Assembly: GCA_019912985.1 (NCBI GenBank)
Contig: JAIOHN010000244.1
Span: 1-32,103, forward strand
DNA length: 32,103 nt
Direction: 5' to 3'
DNA from: Anaerolineae bacterium
Lineage (GTDB): Bacteria > Chloroflexota > Anaerolineae > Aggregatilineales > Phototrophicaceae
Of this stretch, positions 8,102-15,827 are shown piece after piece. The notes beneath the pieces are model-generated. The model did not search any database, was not told the DNA's origin, and saw nothing but the letters and a program-made list of their open reading frames with translations. A program made the position numbers and the translations under genes. Numbering within the stretch: the first letter of the stretch is position 1; the number at the start of each line of letters is the position of its first letter.

Positions 8102-9211
8102 ATGGTTCACCTGGAAAAACGGAAAGTTTTGGTGATTGAAGATGAGCATTCGCTCCGCAAAGACATTGTCGAAATGCTTACCTTTGAGGGCTACGAGGTT
8201 TTTGAAGCCGAGCACGGTCTGGCAGGAGTCAGGCAGGCACGTCAGCACCATCCGGACCTGATTATTTGCGACATTATGATGCCGGAACTCAACGGCTATC
8301 AGGTCCTTGAAGAACTGCGGCGTGACTTTCAAACGCAGACGATTCCTTTTGTATTTTTAACGGCCAGCACCAACAAAGAAGACCGGCGGCGTGGCATGGA
8401 TGAGGGCGCTGATGATTTTCTGACGAAGCCTTTTAATGTCGATGATCTCCTCAACACCATCCGTGTGCGATTGGAAAAACATGATGAGATTATTCGCCGG
8501 GGGCGAGCGGAAGTAAGTTCGGCAATCATCCTCTCCATGCCGCACGAACTACGCACCCCCCTCACCGTGATCCTGGGCTTTGCCGACATCATCATGGCTG
8601 AGACCGATCATCTCACCAGTAACCGCACGCATGAAATGGCAAACAACATCAACAAAGCCGCAATGCGTCTCTATCATTTAGTTGAAAATTACCTGATTTT
8701 CGCCCAAATTGAGATTGCAGAAAACGATACCGAATTTATCGAGTCCCTTCAGGAAAGTCTTCCCTTCCAACCCAATGCCCTGGTCGAACTGGCTGCAGCG
8801 GAAAAAGCAGCGATTCACAAGCGCACACCTGATCTCAAACTCGAAATCACCGCTGATGCGACCGTAAAAATCCGCGAAGACCTCATGAAAAAGGTCATTG
8901 AGGAGTTGGTCGATAATGCTTTTAAGTTCTCACCGCCCGATTCCGAGGTCAAAGTGCTGCTCTATAACGACGAAGACAGCCTTTACCTGGTAGTGATTGA
9001 CCACGGGCGAGGGATGTCCAACGATCAGATTTCACGCGTTGGGGCGCACATGCAGTTTGACCGTAAACTCTATGAGCAGCAGGGTTCCGGCCTGGGATTG
9101 GTTATCGCGCTCCGCATTGCAGAATTGCACCAGGGCACATTAACCATTACCAGTGAACAGGATGTCTACACTGCCGTTACAGTCCGGCTTCCGCGCAGCT
9201 ATGAAGCATAG
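8102..9211 (+). CDS. Receiver-histidine kinase hybrid, cytoplasmic, 369 aa
   Basis: Two-component signalling protein with the receiver at the N-terminus instead of a sensor. Residues about 8-120 are a receiver with phosphoacceptor D57 (IICDIMMPELNG) and the conserved Lys109 in FLTKPF. A HisKA helix follows with H148 in the H-box (MPHELRTPLTVILGF). The HATPase domain has the N-box EELVDNAFKFSPP, the G1 box DHGRGMS and the G2 box GSGLGLVIALRIAE. There are no membrane segments or PAS/GAF domains, so its input is probably phosphorylation of its own receiver by another kinase. The start ATG has AAGGA upstream. It stands alone between uppP and a LysM lipoprotein gene; no partner regulator is adjacent. 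Confidence 0.92.
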   Translation: MVHLEKRKVLVIEDEHSLRKDIVEMLTFEGYEVFEAEHGLAGVRQARQHHPDLIICDIMMPELNGYQVLEELRRDFQTQTIPFVFLTASTNKEDRRRGMDEGADDFLTKPFNVDDLLNTIRVRLEKHDEIIRRGRAEVSSAIILSMPHELRTPLTVILGFADIIMAETDHLTSNRTHEMANNINKAAMRLYHLVENYLIFAQIEIAENDTEFIESLQESLPFQPNALVELAAAEKAAIHKRTPDLKLEITADATVKIREDLMKKVIEELVDNAFKFSPPDSEVKVLLYNDEDSLYLVVIDHGRGMSNDQISRVGAHMQFDRKLYEQQGSGLGLVIALRIAELHQGTLTITSEQDVYTAVTVRLPRSYEA

Positions 9212-9235
9212 TCTAGCGCTCATAAGCCGGATTGC

Positions 9236-9264
9236 TTGCCCATTAATCCGCATAATGGTAGACT
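9236..9264 (+). promoter_or_regulatory. Candidate promoter of the LysM lipoprotein gene
   Basis: TTGCCC (9236-9241), a 17-base spacer and TAGACT (9259-9264), 56 bases before the ATG. The match is moderate. Confidence 0.4.
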
Positions 9265-9320
9265 GACAGCATACTTGAAATTCGGACTTTCCAGCGCCTG
9301 CTGCTCGAGGAGGCTAATCT

Positions 9321-10220
9321 ATGCAGAGGTATCGATCACAACTGCTTCTGGCTGTGAGTTGTCTGGGGATTCTGCTCCTGGCAACAGCATGTTTCCAGAC
9401 AGCGGGTGAAAGCCTCAACGCGACCAGTGTTGCACAGGACTTCTCAACCCTTACACCCAGCCCTACGCTCGAAACCCAGGCCGGGGCTGAAACACCAGAA
9501 GTCACCGAAGCACTACTCCCAGAGCTTCCGCTTGACATCACTGAAGAACCCGGTTTTGAGACCATCCCGGATACCCCAACACCGGATCAGAACTTTTCAG
9601 TGCCGCAGCAGGACACAATTGATGACTCGGCCATGACCGCGACCGCGATTATTGTCACCGCGACCGCGCGTGCTGAGCAGGCCCTCACAGCCACGGCGCA
9701 AGCTGAACTTGGTCAGGGTGGCGGCGTCATTCCACCTGATAATTTCGCCAGCCCCACACCTTTTGTCCAGCCGCCGGCATTTGCGACCGCAACACCTGCG
9801 GTGCCAGTCTATCAGCCCACCGTTCCAGCCAACTATGTTCCGGGGCAGGACTGCATCCACGAGGTAAGAATCGGTGATAATCTGTTCCGCATTTCTCTGT
9901 ACTACGGGATCAGCATCGAGCAGATTGCTGCTTACAATGGCATCAGCAATATCCAGCTGATTATTGTCGGCCAGAAACTGGTTATCCCTGGCTGCGGTAC
10001 GACCGGCAACCCACCACCACCGACCTCCGTGCCGGGTACTTACCCGCCCTACCCAGGGAATCCCTATCCACCGAGCGGTCGTGTCCATGTCGTGCGGCAG
10101 TATGAGAGTCTGTTCCGCATTTCCATGCAGTACGGAGTCCCGATTCACACAATCGCAGCGGCCAATGGCATCTACAACATTAACTTGATCTACATCGGTC
10201 AACAGTTGATTATTCCTTAG
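9321..10220 (+). CDS. Lipoprotein with two C-terminal LysM domains, 299 aa
   Basis: Predicted to be exported and lipid-anchored. The N-terminus has a basic start, a hydrophobic helix and a lipobox-like LLLATAC, with the Cys at about residue 21. A long low-complexity region rich in Thr, Pro, Glu and Ala (about 25-170, including TATAIIVTATARAEQ) is the kind of linker often seen in Chloroflexota surface proteins. Two LysM domains follow, separated by a Pro/Gly-rich hinge. The first begins CIHEVRIGDNLFRISLYYG and the second RVHVVRQYESLFRISMQYG, the latter ending at the last residue (GQQLIIP). LysM binds peptidoglycan or other GlcNAc polymers, so this is likely a wall-binding protein without a catalytic domain. 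GAGGAGG upstream is a strong ribosome site. Confidence 0.88.
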   Translation: MQRYRSQLLLAVSCLGILLLATACFQTAGESLNATSVAQDFSTLTPSPTLETQAGAETPEVTEALLPELPLDITEEPGFETIPDTPTPDQNFSVPQQDTIDDSAMTATAIIVTATARAEQALTATAQAELGQGGGVIPPDNFASPTPFVQPPAFATATPAVPVYQPTVPANYVPGQDCIHEVRIGDNLFRISLYYGISIEQIAAYNGISNIQLIIVGQKLVIPGCGTTGNPPPPTSVPGTYPPYPGNPYPPSGRVHVVRQYESLFRISMQYGVPIHTIAAANGIYNINLIYIGQQLIIP

Positions 10221-10230
10221 GCTGTTGATC

Positions 10231-10761
10231 ATGGAAGAATCGATTACAGCCACGCGGCAGATCTTCAAAGGGCGTGTAGTGGATTTAAAAGTCCACGAAG
10301 TACAAATGCCCGATGGCGAGAAAAGTCGGCGTGAGTTGGTCCACCATCCCGGCGCGGTGGCGATTGTCGCGATGGACGAAGAAAAAAATGTCATTCTGGT
10401 GCGCCAATTTCGCATTGGTGCGGGCAAGCCGCTTTACGAAATCCCGGCGGGTATTCTGGAAAAGGGTGAACCGCCGGAAAACTGTGCTATCCGTGAATTG
10501 CAAGAGGAAGCCGGGTACAAACAGGGCCATCTGGAACTGTTGTCCGGTTTTTATACCGCCCCAGGCTACACCACGGAATTCATTCATGTTTATCTGGCAA
10601 CCCAACTGACCGCGTCACGGCTGGCGGGTGATAAAGATGAATTCGTTCAATCGGAAAGCCTGCCACTTGTCCGGGCGCTGAAAATGATCGAGGATAGACA
10701 GATCGAAGATAGCAAGACAATCATTGGTTTATTGCAGACAGCGCGCCGCCTGGGCCTCTAG
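10231..10761 (+). CDS. NUDIX hydrolase, ADP-ribose pyrophosphatase type, 176 aa
   Basis: Hydrolyses nucleoside diphosphate-X compounds, most likely ADP-ribose. The complete Nudix box is seen: G, five residues, E, seven residues, then RELQEEAGY, running from GILEKGE to EEAGY. EIPAG directly before it and the downstream GFYTAPGYTTEF are typical of the ADP-ribose branch. An upstream in-frame TTG at 10225 is possible; the ATG at 10231 is preferred, but neither has a strong ribosome site. It begins ten bases after the LysM gene stop and may be cotranscribed with it. Confidence 0.88.
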   Translation: MEESITATRQIFKGRVVDLKVHEVQMPDGEKSRRELVHHPGAVAIVAMDEEKNVILVRQFRIGAGKPLYEIPAGILEKGEPPENCAIRELQEEAGYKQGHLELLSGFYTAPGYTTEFIHVYLATQLTASRLAGDKDEFVQSESLPLVRALKMIEDRQIEDSKTIIGLLQTARRLGL

Positions 10762-10768
10762 CGGACCC

Positions 10769-10798
10769 TTGTCGCTGATACTGTACACATGCTATAAT
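10769..10798 (+). promoter_or_regulatory. Promoter of rplS
   Basis: TTGTCG (10769-10774), an 18-base spacer and a perfect TATAAT (10793-10798). The expected transcription start is near 10805, giving a leader of about 60 bases before the rplS ATG. Confidence 0.65.
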
Positions 10799-10823
10799 GC
10801 GCCCACTTTCGTAAGACCATGTC

Positions 10824-10847
10824 ATACGCCCACGGGCGTATTTTTTT
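10824..10847 (+). terminator. Intrinsic terminator/attenuator inside the rplS leader
   Basis: ATACGCC (10824-10830) pairs perfectly with GGCGTAT (10835-10841) across a four-base loop, and is followed at once by seven T. It lies between the rplS promoter and its ribosome site (GAGAAGGG, 10848-10855). It could end NUDIX readthrough, but any transcript from the rplS promoter must also cross it. Confidence 0.7.
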
Positions 10848-10864
10848 GAGAAGGGCAAATCCGC

Positions 10865-11212
10865 ATGAAAAACATCTTAGAGACCCTCATTGAAGAAACC
10901 GAAGATCGTGGACATCCTGAACTGGCGTCCGGCGATACGGTTAAAGTTCACGTGCGCATTGTTGAAGGCGACCGTGAGCGTATTCAGATCTTTCAGGGTG
11001 TGGTGATCCGCTTGCGCAAAGGCGGCAACGACGCCAACTTTACCGTGCGCCGCATTGCGAGCCATGGTATTGGTGTCGAGCGTACCTTCCTGCTCAAGAG
11101 CCCGCGCGTCGAGAAGATTGAAATTCTTCGCCGCGCCAAGGTTCGCCGCGCTCAGCTCTACTACCTGCGCGATCGTCGCGGTAAGGCCGCACGCCTCAAG
11201 GAGCGTCGCTAA
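10865..11212 (+). CDS. rplS: Ribosomal protein L19, 115 aa
   Basis: Component of the large ribosomal subunit at the 30S-50S interface. The full family pattern is present, including [50 protein letters not shown] and the basic C-terminus [20 protein letters not shown]. Length is normal. GAGAAGGG upstream is the ribosome site. Unlike the common arrangement it is not preceded by rpsP, rimM or trmD. It has its own promoter and a terminator-like leader, and is followed three bases after its stop by a peptidase C26 gene. Confidence 0.97.
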   Translation: MKNILETLIEETEDRGHPELASGDTVKVHVRIVEGDRERIQIFQGVVIRLRKGGNDANFTVRRIASHGIGVERTFLLKSPRVEKIEILRRAKVRRAQLYYLRDRRGKAARLKERR

Positions 11213-11215
11213 TCC

Positions 11216-11971
11216 TTGCAGCCGCTGATCGGCATCACCACGCACTTCCTGCCCATTGATGCAGGAGGGCGTCCCTACCATCAAAGTTATGGCCGCAATG
11301 CGCTGGCGGTTGAACGCGCAGGCGGCCTACCACTTTTGATTCCATCCGGCCTTCAGTTAAGCAATCTGCGCCAGATTTATGAGCGCCTGGATGCGGTGCT
11401 TATCCCTGGCGGTGGGGACATCAACCCCGAATGCTACACGAGCGAAACCCACAACACGGTTTATCGCGTGGATGATGCACGAGATCAGAGCGAAATCGCC
11501 CTGGTGCGTTGGGCGGTCGAAGATAATCGTCCCCTGTTTGGCATCTGCCGTGGCAATCAGCTCATGAATGTGGCTTTGGGCGGCACGCTCACACAGGACA
11601 TACCCTCACAGATCGAAAGCGACATCAAACACGATTACTCTCGCAAAGACATCCCCTACAACCATCTGGCACATCCTATCACGATTATGCCGGATAGCCG
11701 CCTTGCCGGGATCATCGGCAGCACGACCCTTACGGTGAACAGCCTGCACCATCAGTGTGTCCAGCAGCTGGCACCCGGTTTGCGGGTGACCGCGCAATCA
11801 CCCGATGGCATTATTGAAGCACTGGAAATCCCCGGGAAACAATTCGCACTCAGCGTGCAGTGGCATCCTGAAGATTTGCTTGATGATCCGACCATGCAGG
11901 CGCTGTTTGACGCGTTTGTCGACGCTGCCCGCGATGCGTCAACCCGCCGCGCGGCTGGCCTCTCCGCGTAA
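11216..11971 (+). CDS. Gamma-glutamyl-gamma-aminobutyrate hydrolase-like peptidase (C26), 251 aa
   Basis: Class I glutamine-amidotransferase fold used as a hydrolase; PuuD and related enzymes cleave gamma-glutamyl bonds. The nucleophile is C111 in FGICRGNQLMN. The other triad members are H217 and E219 in SVQWHPED. The VNSLHHQCV and PDGIIEALE stretches are typical of the PuuD family. The start is TTG at 11216, three bases after the rplS stop. AAGGAG inside the end of rplS (11198-11203) is the only ribosome site, so translation is probably coupled to L19. No polyamine genes are nearby, so the true substrate is open. Confidence 0.88.
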   Translation: MQPLIGITTHFLPIDAGGRPYHQSYGRNALAVERAGGLPLLIPSGLQLSNLRQIYERLDAVLIPGGGDINPECYTSETHNTVYRVDDARDQSEIALVRWAVEDNRPLFGICRGNQLMNVALGGTLTQDIPSQIESDIKHDYSRKDIPYNHLAHPITIMPDSRLAGIIGSTTLTVNSLHHQCVQQLAPGLRVTAQSPDGIIEALEIPGKQFALSVQWHPEDLLDDPTMQALFDAFVDAARDASTRRAAGLSA

Positions 11972-12012
11972 ACAGACTCCATTCCAATTCAATTGAAGCA
12001 GGTTTCGATGGA

Positions 12013-14277
12013 TTATGCTGTCGGCTGTTGCAGCGCGCTCTTATCTTCGATCAAGACCCGCTTGGCATTTTCGGGTGGCACCACCGGCAGCAGGATATAA
12101 AAGGTTGTGCCTGGACAGGTTTCGATATTATGTCCGCTGCTCTTGGCCCAGATTTTGCCACCGTGACTCTCGATCACACCTCTGGCAATGGTCAGCCCCA
12201 ATCCCGGTCCGGCTCCCATGAACTTATACGTCCCGGTGGAGTGCAGGCCAGGGTCATAGGCACGATAGAATTTCTCAAAAATCAGCTCCAGATTTTCCGG
12301 CTCAATCCCGACCCCGGTATCCGAAATAGCGATCAAAATCTGCTGGGTTTCGCCATTATTGGACACAGGATTTAGACCGGCGTTGATCTCAATTCGGCCC
12401 CGGTCCGGCGTGAACTTGATGGCGTTCACGACGATATTGCGAAAAGCCTGCACCAACCGCTGCATATCGGCATAGATCGTTGGCAGACCACGCAAACCAC
12501 GCGCGGAGAGCGACAGTTTGCGCTGGTTCAGCGGGTCGGTCAGCGGCTCAATTGCCATACGCAGCACGCTTTCCGGCGAGGTCTCTGTGAAGCGCAAATC
12601 CATCGCATCCACATCCAGCTGACTCACAAACAGCATGTCAGAAAGCAGTGTTTCCGTACGTTCGGCTGCTTTGCGCAGGTTGGCGACCATCCCCGCAATC
12701 TGATCTTTATCCAGCATCCCCTGTTCGTTCAGCGCATCAAGAATATCCGTATAGCCGCGCATCTGTGCCAGCGGCGTGCGCAGCTCATGGCTGGCAATCG
12801 TGATGAAATCTGTCTTGACGGAGTCGAGCTTTTCAAGCTGCTCGTTGGCTTCTTCCAGATCAGCATTGAGCGCCAGCATGGTCATATTGAGATGGCGCAA
12901 ATCCGCCACCGAGCGCGCATTGCGTAGTGCGACACCAGTCTGGTCGGCCATTGTCGCCAGCAGTTCAAGATCATGCTCGTAGTAGGGTGCGTCGCTGACC
13001 TTGGGGCCGCACATCAAAATGCCAAGCAGCACTTCATCAACGATAATCGGTGCATAAGCACTCATTTGCAGACCATGGAAAAACATACGCTCTTCCGCTG
13101 GCAAATCCGCAAACTGCGGATCACGCTCGATGTCGAACTGCGCCAGCGGCAGCTTACGAACCGCCAACTGCTGATAAATGCCGCCCGAACGCGACATATA
13201 GCCTCTGGTTTCTTCTATATCGGGGAATGCCGGGCTGTTCATCAACACCAACTGCACGCGATTACTATCCGTACTGGTATCGTTGACCAGCAGCATCCCT
13301 GAGCGCCGCACTGCCATCACAGTGTTGAGCGTCTCCGAAGCAATTTCCAGCAGTTGATTGAGATCAACCGAACGTGAGACCTGCTGGCTGTAGCGCCGGG
13401 CAGCATGAGTAGGGTCTACCTTGTACAAACGCCGCAGCAGATGACCGATCATCTGCGAGATGATCACGTAGAGCGTCCCCGTCAGCGCCGCCAGAAACAC
13501 CCACATCAACGTACGTTCCTGAGTGTTCGCGATGCGTGATGTTTCCGCCACATTCAGCACCAGAAAAATCACTGCGGCGGTGATCGTCGCCAGCACGATG
13601 ACGCGTGCTGCTGTGGTAATCCCAAGCCGAATATCAAATACGCGGTAAGAGGTCAGGCCATACACTGCACCGCCTACCGTGGTCACCAACATGAGCATCC
13701 CTGCCAGGAACACCATGTATGATCCGCTGATCGCCAGCAGCACGCCCACCAACAGCCCGGCGGTATTCAGCACCCAGAACAACGCCCGGTTAGCGACTTC
13801 AGGCAGCGCTGCCACATAAAACCCGTAGAAGGCCACACCGAGCAAAACCAGCGTGGTAATCGCCAGGCCGGACAGCATCAGGGTGCCAGTAATATCAGGC
13901 GTCGCGAAAAATTGCAGCAGCCAATCCGGTTGGCCGATGAGGACGTTCTCGGTCAGCGTACCAGCCAAAGCCAGTGCGATCACCCAGACGCTGCCCAATA
14001 GCAACCACCAACGTCCACCACGATTGAAAATATCCCGTATGATCACCATGCCGTAACAGGTGACCAACGCCGCCAATCCAACAATCAATCCGGTCGTGCG
14101 CTGCGAACCCTCAAGCGGCCAGAAATACACTGTATTGACCACGACCGCCAGTACAATCGATAGCATCAGCCAGAACAGACCGGATCGGATTCGCTTTCGG
14201 CGTAGTTGACTATAGATCGCCAACATCAGCAAAACGACGATATTGACGATGATAATGCCGCCGATTAATGAGTCCAT
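12013..14277 (-). CDS. Membrane histidine kinase with GAF domain, 754 aa
   Basis: The N-terminal 280 residues form about eight hydrophobic segments with short loops, a membrane module rather than a classical two-helix sensor. A GAF-like domain follows (about 310-450, ending LELLATMADQTGVALRNAR). After a coiled coil (LEEANEQLEKLDSVK) comes HisKA with the H-box ASHELRTPLAQMRGY. HATPase has the N-box FRNIVVNAIKFTP, G1 DTGVGIEPENL, F-box IFEKFYRAYD and G2 GPGLGLTIARGV. No receiver domain is fused and no response regulator is adjacent. It follows the AlbA-type regulator gene by 19 bases on the same strand, so they are probably one transcript. The signal sensed is unknown. Confidence 0.92.
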   Translation of the reverse strand: MDSLIGGIIIVNIVVLLMLAIYSQLRRKRIRSGLFWLMLSIVLAVVVNTVYFWPLEGSQRTTGLIVGLAALVTCYGMVIIRDIFNRGGRWWLLLGSVWVIALALAGTLTENVLIGQPDWLLQFFATPDITGTLMLSGLAITTLVLLGVAFYGFYVAALPEVANRALFWVLNTAGLLVGVLLAISGSYMVFLAGMLMLVTTVGGAVYGLTSYRVFDIRLGITTAARVIVLATITAAVIFLVLNVAETSRIANTQERTLMWVFLAALTGTLYVIISQMIGHLLRRLYKVDPTHAARRYSQQVSRSVDLNQLLEIASETLNTVMAVRRSGMLLVNDTSTDSNRVQLVLMNSPAFPDIEETRGYMSRSGGIYQQLAVRKLPLAQFDIERDPQFADLPAEERMFFHGLQMSAYAPIIVDEVLLGILMCGPKVSDAPYYEHDLELLATMADQTGVALRNARSVADLRHLNMTMLALNADLEEANEQLEKLDSVKTDFITIASHELRTPLAQMRGYTDILDALNEQGMLDKDQIAGMVANLRKAAERTETLLSDMLFVSQLDVDAMDLRFTETSPESVLRMAIEPLTDPLNQRKLSLSARGLRGLPTIYADMQRLVQAFRNIVVNAIKFTPDRGRIEINAGLNPVSNNGETQQILIAISDTGVGIEPENLELIFEKFYRAYDPGLHSTGTYKFMGAGPGLGLTIARGVIESHGGKIWAKSSGHNIETCPGTTFYILLPVVPPENAKRVLIEDKSALQQPTA

Positions 14278-14296
14278 CCCAACTTGGTCCCGGTTA

Positions 14297-15673
14297 TCAT
14301 TTTAGAATGTAGTATGTACCCTTTTTTGAGCCGACCTTGAGCAGAATACCCTGCTCGACCATATCCACCAGGTCGAGACGCAGCGTTTCCGCTGAGACAC
14401 CCTGGCACAAGCTGCGATACTCGCGATTGGTGATCGAGCCGCTCTCACGAATATACTGCAAGGCGCGTGCCTGGCGGTGATTGGTATTTCGTGACCAGGC
14501 GGGTGCGCTTGGTTTCTCGCGGGCATTGTACAGTGTGACCGCGAAGCTGTAAGGCCGCGCATCGAACATGGGTGGCTTGTGTCCAGCCTGTTGCATGACT
14601 TCCATCATGCGGTCGATACCTAACCCCAGTTCTTCGATGTAACCCCACTGGAAGAGGCCATTCACAATGCGCGGATTGCGGCTGAAGTGCTCGTCAACGA
14701 TATTCTCCACCGTGATGAAACCCGGCAGCCCACCCGGTGAGATGACTTCCAGCCGGTCGGAGTACATGCGAATTTCAATCCGGCGGCCTTTCAACCGGTA
14801 ATCCCGATGGCAGACGGCGTTTACGATCGCCTCACGCACAGCAAACTGCGGGTACTCGTAGGTTTCTTCCCGCTCCAGGCCTTTTACCACCGCGCTCACA
14901 GCCATCTCACTCCAGATGAGATTCCATGAGGCTTCAATCACTTTGGAAAGCGGCCCGGTGATTTCCTCGCGGCGGGAATATCCGGCCAGGCCGTTCTCAC
15001 CACGCGGGGTCTTGCCTACAAATTTCGCAAACACCACACTGCACTGCGGCAGCCAGTGCTGCGGATACTCGCTGAACAGCAGCAGCCCCATTACTGTGGG
15101 TTTGCCATCGGCATTCACCGCGCCAACTTCCAGCAACAGGTCGTCAATTTTGCCATTGTAAGGGCGTTTCGTTCGCTCAGCACGCTTCGCCAGATATTCA
15201 TCCAGCATCTTGCGGCTGAAATCATTCTTGGATGCGCCCGGCACCACCTCGGATTCGAAGTCGCCGGTACTTTTGGCGCTTACCAGCTTGAGGATTTCCT
15301 GGCCGCCCAACGGTCGATTTTTCGCGCCACTGCGGATCAACACGCGTCCATCAGTTAAGGCATGCAGCTCAATACTGCGCGGCACCCGCAGCGAATAGAC
15401 TGAGGAGCCATCCTCGTCAATCTCCACCTGCTCCCAGCTCCCCAACACAACCGGCGGGTTGCAGCTGGCATCAGCATCATTCAAGGCCTTTTCAAACTTC
15501 TCGGTCTCGATTTTGCTGGTAGGTTTTCCCTCTTCATCCAGCCCGACGATCAACGTGCCGCCTTCCGTGTTGGCAAAAGCCACCATCGTTTCCGACATCA
15601 AACGAGGATCCGCTTTTTCCAAAAAGGCCACTCTGGGACCTGGACCAGATTTTATAAGTTCTGTGTTCGACAT
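14297..15673 (-). CDS. AlbA_2/Schlafen-type predicted transcriptional regulator, 458 aa
   Basis: The N-terminal AlbA_2 (Schlafen-like) domain shows ETMVAFANTEGGTLIVGLDE, the usual hallmark. The middle holds a HATPase_c_4-like domain with REAIVNAVCHRDYRLKGRRI, followed by VISPGGLPGFITVENI and NPRIVNGLFQWGYIEELGLG. The last 70 residues look like a winged helix (ITNREYRSLCQGVSAETLRLDL). Proteins with this layout are usually called ATP-dependent DNA helicase RecG-related or putative regulators; helicase motifs are absent here, so a DNA-binding regulator is the better reading. A 16-base perfect palindrome lies 28 bases upstream of its ATG and could be its own operator. It is followed by the membrane kinase gene. 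Confidence 0.85.
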   Translation of the reverse strand: MSNTELIKSGPGPRVAFLEKADPRLMSETMVAFANTEGGTLIVGLDEEGKPTSKIETEKFEKALNDADASCNPPVVLGSWEQVEIDEDGSSVYSLRVPRSIELHALTDGRVLIRSGAKNRPLGGQEILKLVSAKSTGDFESEVVPGASKNDFSRKMLDEYLAKRAERTKRPYNGKIDDLLLEVGAVNADGKPTVMGLLLFSEYPQHWLPQCSVVFAKFVGKTPRGENGLAGYSRREEITGPLSKVIEASWNLIWSEMAVSAVVKGLEREETYEYPQFAVREAIVNAVCHRDYRLKGRRIEIRMYSDRLEVISPGGLPGFITVENIVDEHFSRNPRIVNGLFQWGYIEELGLGIDRMMEVMQQAGHKPPMFDARPYSFAVTLYNAREKPSAPAWSRNTNHRQARALQYIRESGSITNREYRSLCQGVSAETLRLDLVDMVEQGILLKVGSKKGTYYILK

Positions 15674-15700
15674 TGGTTTTTCTTAGAAGTTAATATAAGT

Positions 15701-15716
15701 GGTGCTGGACAGCACC
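15701..15716. promoter_or_regulatory. Perfect inverted repeat, candidate operator
   Basis: GGTGCTG-GA-CAGCACC, seven-base arms with a two-base centre. It lies in the divergent region between the AlbA-type regulator and the radical SAM gene. No T-run follows on either side, so a protein-binding site is more likely than a terminator. Confidence 0.5.
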
Positions 15717-15792
15717 ATCATTATCACTGGGTGACTACGCATCTGAACAGACAGGTATTCTAACATACATTGACAGGTCGCGTACATCAGGT

Positions 15793-15821
15793 TTGATCTT
15801 CCTAATTATCCTGATTATACT
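15793..15821 (+). promoter_or_regulatory. Promoter of the radical SAM operon, probably leaderless
   Basis: TTGATC (15793-15798), a 17-base spacer and TATACT (15816-15821). The predicted transcription start falls at about 15828, the first base of the radical SAM ATG. There is no Shine-Dalgarno sequence before that ATG. Confidence 0.5.
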
Positions 15822-15827
15822 GGTAAT

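Noticed and set aside
9221-9256. Terminator after the hybrid kinase
   Set aside because: CGGATT and AATCCG can pair, but the stem is short and no T-run follows.
9597-10427. A 276-codon minus-strand open frame
   Set aside because: Antisense across the LysM and NUDIX genes, spanning two real genes with strong motifs.
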